Shown piece by piece: positions 63,504 through 64,000 of a DNA stretch of 64,000 nt (positions are counted from its first letter, which is position 1; every line of letters starts with the position of its first letter). The DNA comes from Brumimicrobium ulvae. Lineage in GTDB: Bacteria; Bacteroidota; Bacteroidia; Flavobacteriales_D; Crocinitomicaceae. Made by a program: the position numbers and the translations under genes. The stretch covers positions 248,001 to 312,000 of the forward strand of contig NZ_CANNGT010000001.1 of NCBI RefSeq assembly GCF_947504225.1. Reading direction: 5' to 3'. A model generated the notes under the pieces. The model had not been told where the DNA came from, ran no database searches, and worked only from the letters and a program-made list of their open reading frames with translations.

Positions 63504-63578
63504 TTACTGATGGTGATCTACGAGCATAGTAGCCATCACTTCCTGGTCGAAGGACCAATATAAACAACAACAAATAAG

Positions 63579-63608
63579 AGCCCAGACCGAAATGTCTGGG
63601 CTTTTTAT
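63579..63608 (+). terminator. Terminator of the small lipoprotein gene
   Basis: agcccagac and gtctgggct form a perfect 9 bp stem around cgaaat, followed by tttttattt. Confidence 0.92.
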
Positions 63609-63783
63609 TTATCGCAAATTGAGTTAGACTACTCCCGAAAGGCCTCGGGATTAGTTAATCTCGTTTTAGATTCTAACATCAAATGTTCAACTCATTTAAT
63701 TATAGAATTTTTTCTCAATTGAACCTATGGTACTTTTAGTCCATAATGGTTCAGTGGTACTTTAATGTTGTGCGAAAAAAAAA

Positions 63784-63828
63784 GAGCTTGTTATCGATTT
63801 CAACTGTGAATTGAAAAATAACAAGCTC
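63784..63828 (-). terminator. Terminator of accA
   Basis: gagcttgttat and ataacaagctc pair perfectly around a 23-base loop; on the minus strand the stem is followed by a run of Us (plus-strand A-run at 63775-63783). accA ends at 63851. Confidence 0.88.
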
Positions 63829-63850
63829 CTTAAAAGGTTTTTATTTGGGT

Positions 63851-64000
63851 TTATTTGAATACCCCCATTTCTATAAATTTATTCATTCTTTTTTCACATC
63901 TTTCTTCTGGATCGAGTTTAGATAAAAGTGTAATTTGACGTTTAACTTCGCGTTTTACTGTTGCAAACATCTCTTCAGGGTTTCTGTGGGCTCCGTTGAT
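63851..64000 (-). CDS. accA: Acetyl-CoA carboxylase carboxyltransferase subunit alpha, C-terminus only
   Basis: The last 49 codons of a gene whose start is beyond the window. The translated end NGAHRNPEEMFATVKREVKR and the closing KRMNKFIEMGVFK are the conserved tail of AccA, where GGAHRDPEEM and a final (K)MG(V/I)F are usual. The subunit binds carboxybiotin and acetyl-CoA with AccD to make malonyl-CoA. It is followed by a strong terminator on this strand. Confidence 0.85.
   Translation of the reverse strand: MNGAHRNPEEMFATVKREVKRQITLLSKLDPEERCEKRMNKFIEMGVFK

Larger units (their letters stand above)
63504..63850. other. Spacer between the small lipoprotein and accA
   Basis: No gene. From left to right: a gatgg/ccatc structured stretch (63509-63537), a tggtcgaaggacca hairpin (63543-63556), the lipoprotein terminator (63579-63608), a non-coding AT-rich stretch, and the accA terminator (63784-63828). 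Confidence 0.6.

Noticed and set aside
63504..63560. SRP or 6S RNA candidate after the small lipoprotein
   Set aside because: The hairpins do not contain the conserved SRP apical motif or the 6S open-bubble layout.

Overview
The window is a chromosomal segment of a low-GC member of the Bacteroidota, most likely a marine-type flavobacterium (Flavobacteriales; Crocinitomicaceae or a relative is my guess from gene style). Evidence: six proteins end in recognisable type IX secretion (T9SS) sorting domains (five type B, one type A), a tRNA promoter fits the Bacteroidota consensus (TTTG, 19 bases, TAnnTTTG), and several genes belong to families typical of this phylum (UpxY-type NusG paralogue, DUF3127, DUF3078, LptD/amidase/MCE/Fe-S gene order). 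There is no sign of phage, transposase or CRISPR.

Region 1 (1-4700): the 3' part of an ATPase of the AAA_14/DUF4143 type, a nucleotide-sugar epimerase and a NusG-like antiterminator, all on the minus strand, then a 1.5 kb non-coding array of four ~340 bp tandem repeats.

Region 2 (4719-27555): the most striking part. Five very large plus-strand genes (971, 1611, 1404, 1462 and 1192 codons) encode secreted proteins. They share a PKD-rich stalk and a nearly invariant C-terminal block with a type B T9SS sorting domain, but carry different N-terminal heads (MAM/jelly-roll-like twice, propeller-like, thrombospondin-C/lectin-like, IgGFc-binding-like). Long internal DNA duplications and near-identical DNA between neighbouring genes suggest continuing recombination. 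A small thioredoxin-like gene and clusters of imperfect inverted repeats sit between them. Three of the five genes share an upstream sequence block.

Region 3 (27556-28694): a second array, three exact-period 274 bp units full of small hairpins, separates the adhesin-like locus from ordinary chromosome.

Region 4 (28695-43850): housekeeping and metabolism: an Lrp-type regulator divergent from a methionine gamma-lyase-like enzyme, DUF3127 and flavin reductase genes, a DUF389 membrane protein with an RluA pseudouridine synthase, a small minus-strand cluster of envelope/unknown genes with a DUF493 protein, an M1 aminopeptidase abutting ruvX, a sodium:solute symporter, a START-like protein, a membrane methyltransferase, tRNA-Met(CAT) and a small heat-shock protein. 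Downstream of the tRNA is a ~180 bp element with two perfect palindromes.

Region 5 (43900-64000): transaldolase and glycosyltransferase; an ECF sigma factor operon with unknown membrane/periplasmic partners; YqgE; zinc-ribbon protein; LptD divergent from an operon of amidase, MCE protein and two Fe-S proteins; thiolase; DUF3078 outer-membrane protein; aroA; a GreA-like protein; 5-formyltetrahydrofolate cyclo-ligase with YbaB; a small lipoprotein; and the 3' end of accA. Many gene ends carry clear hairpin terminators. Domain boundaries and family names come from reading motifs, not from database searches.
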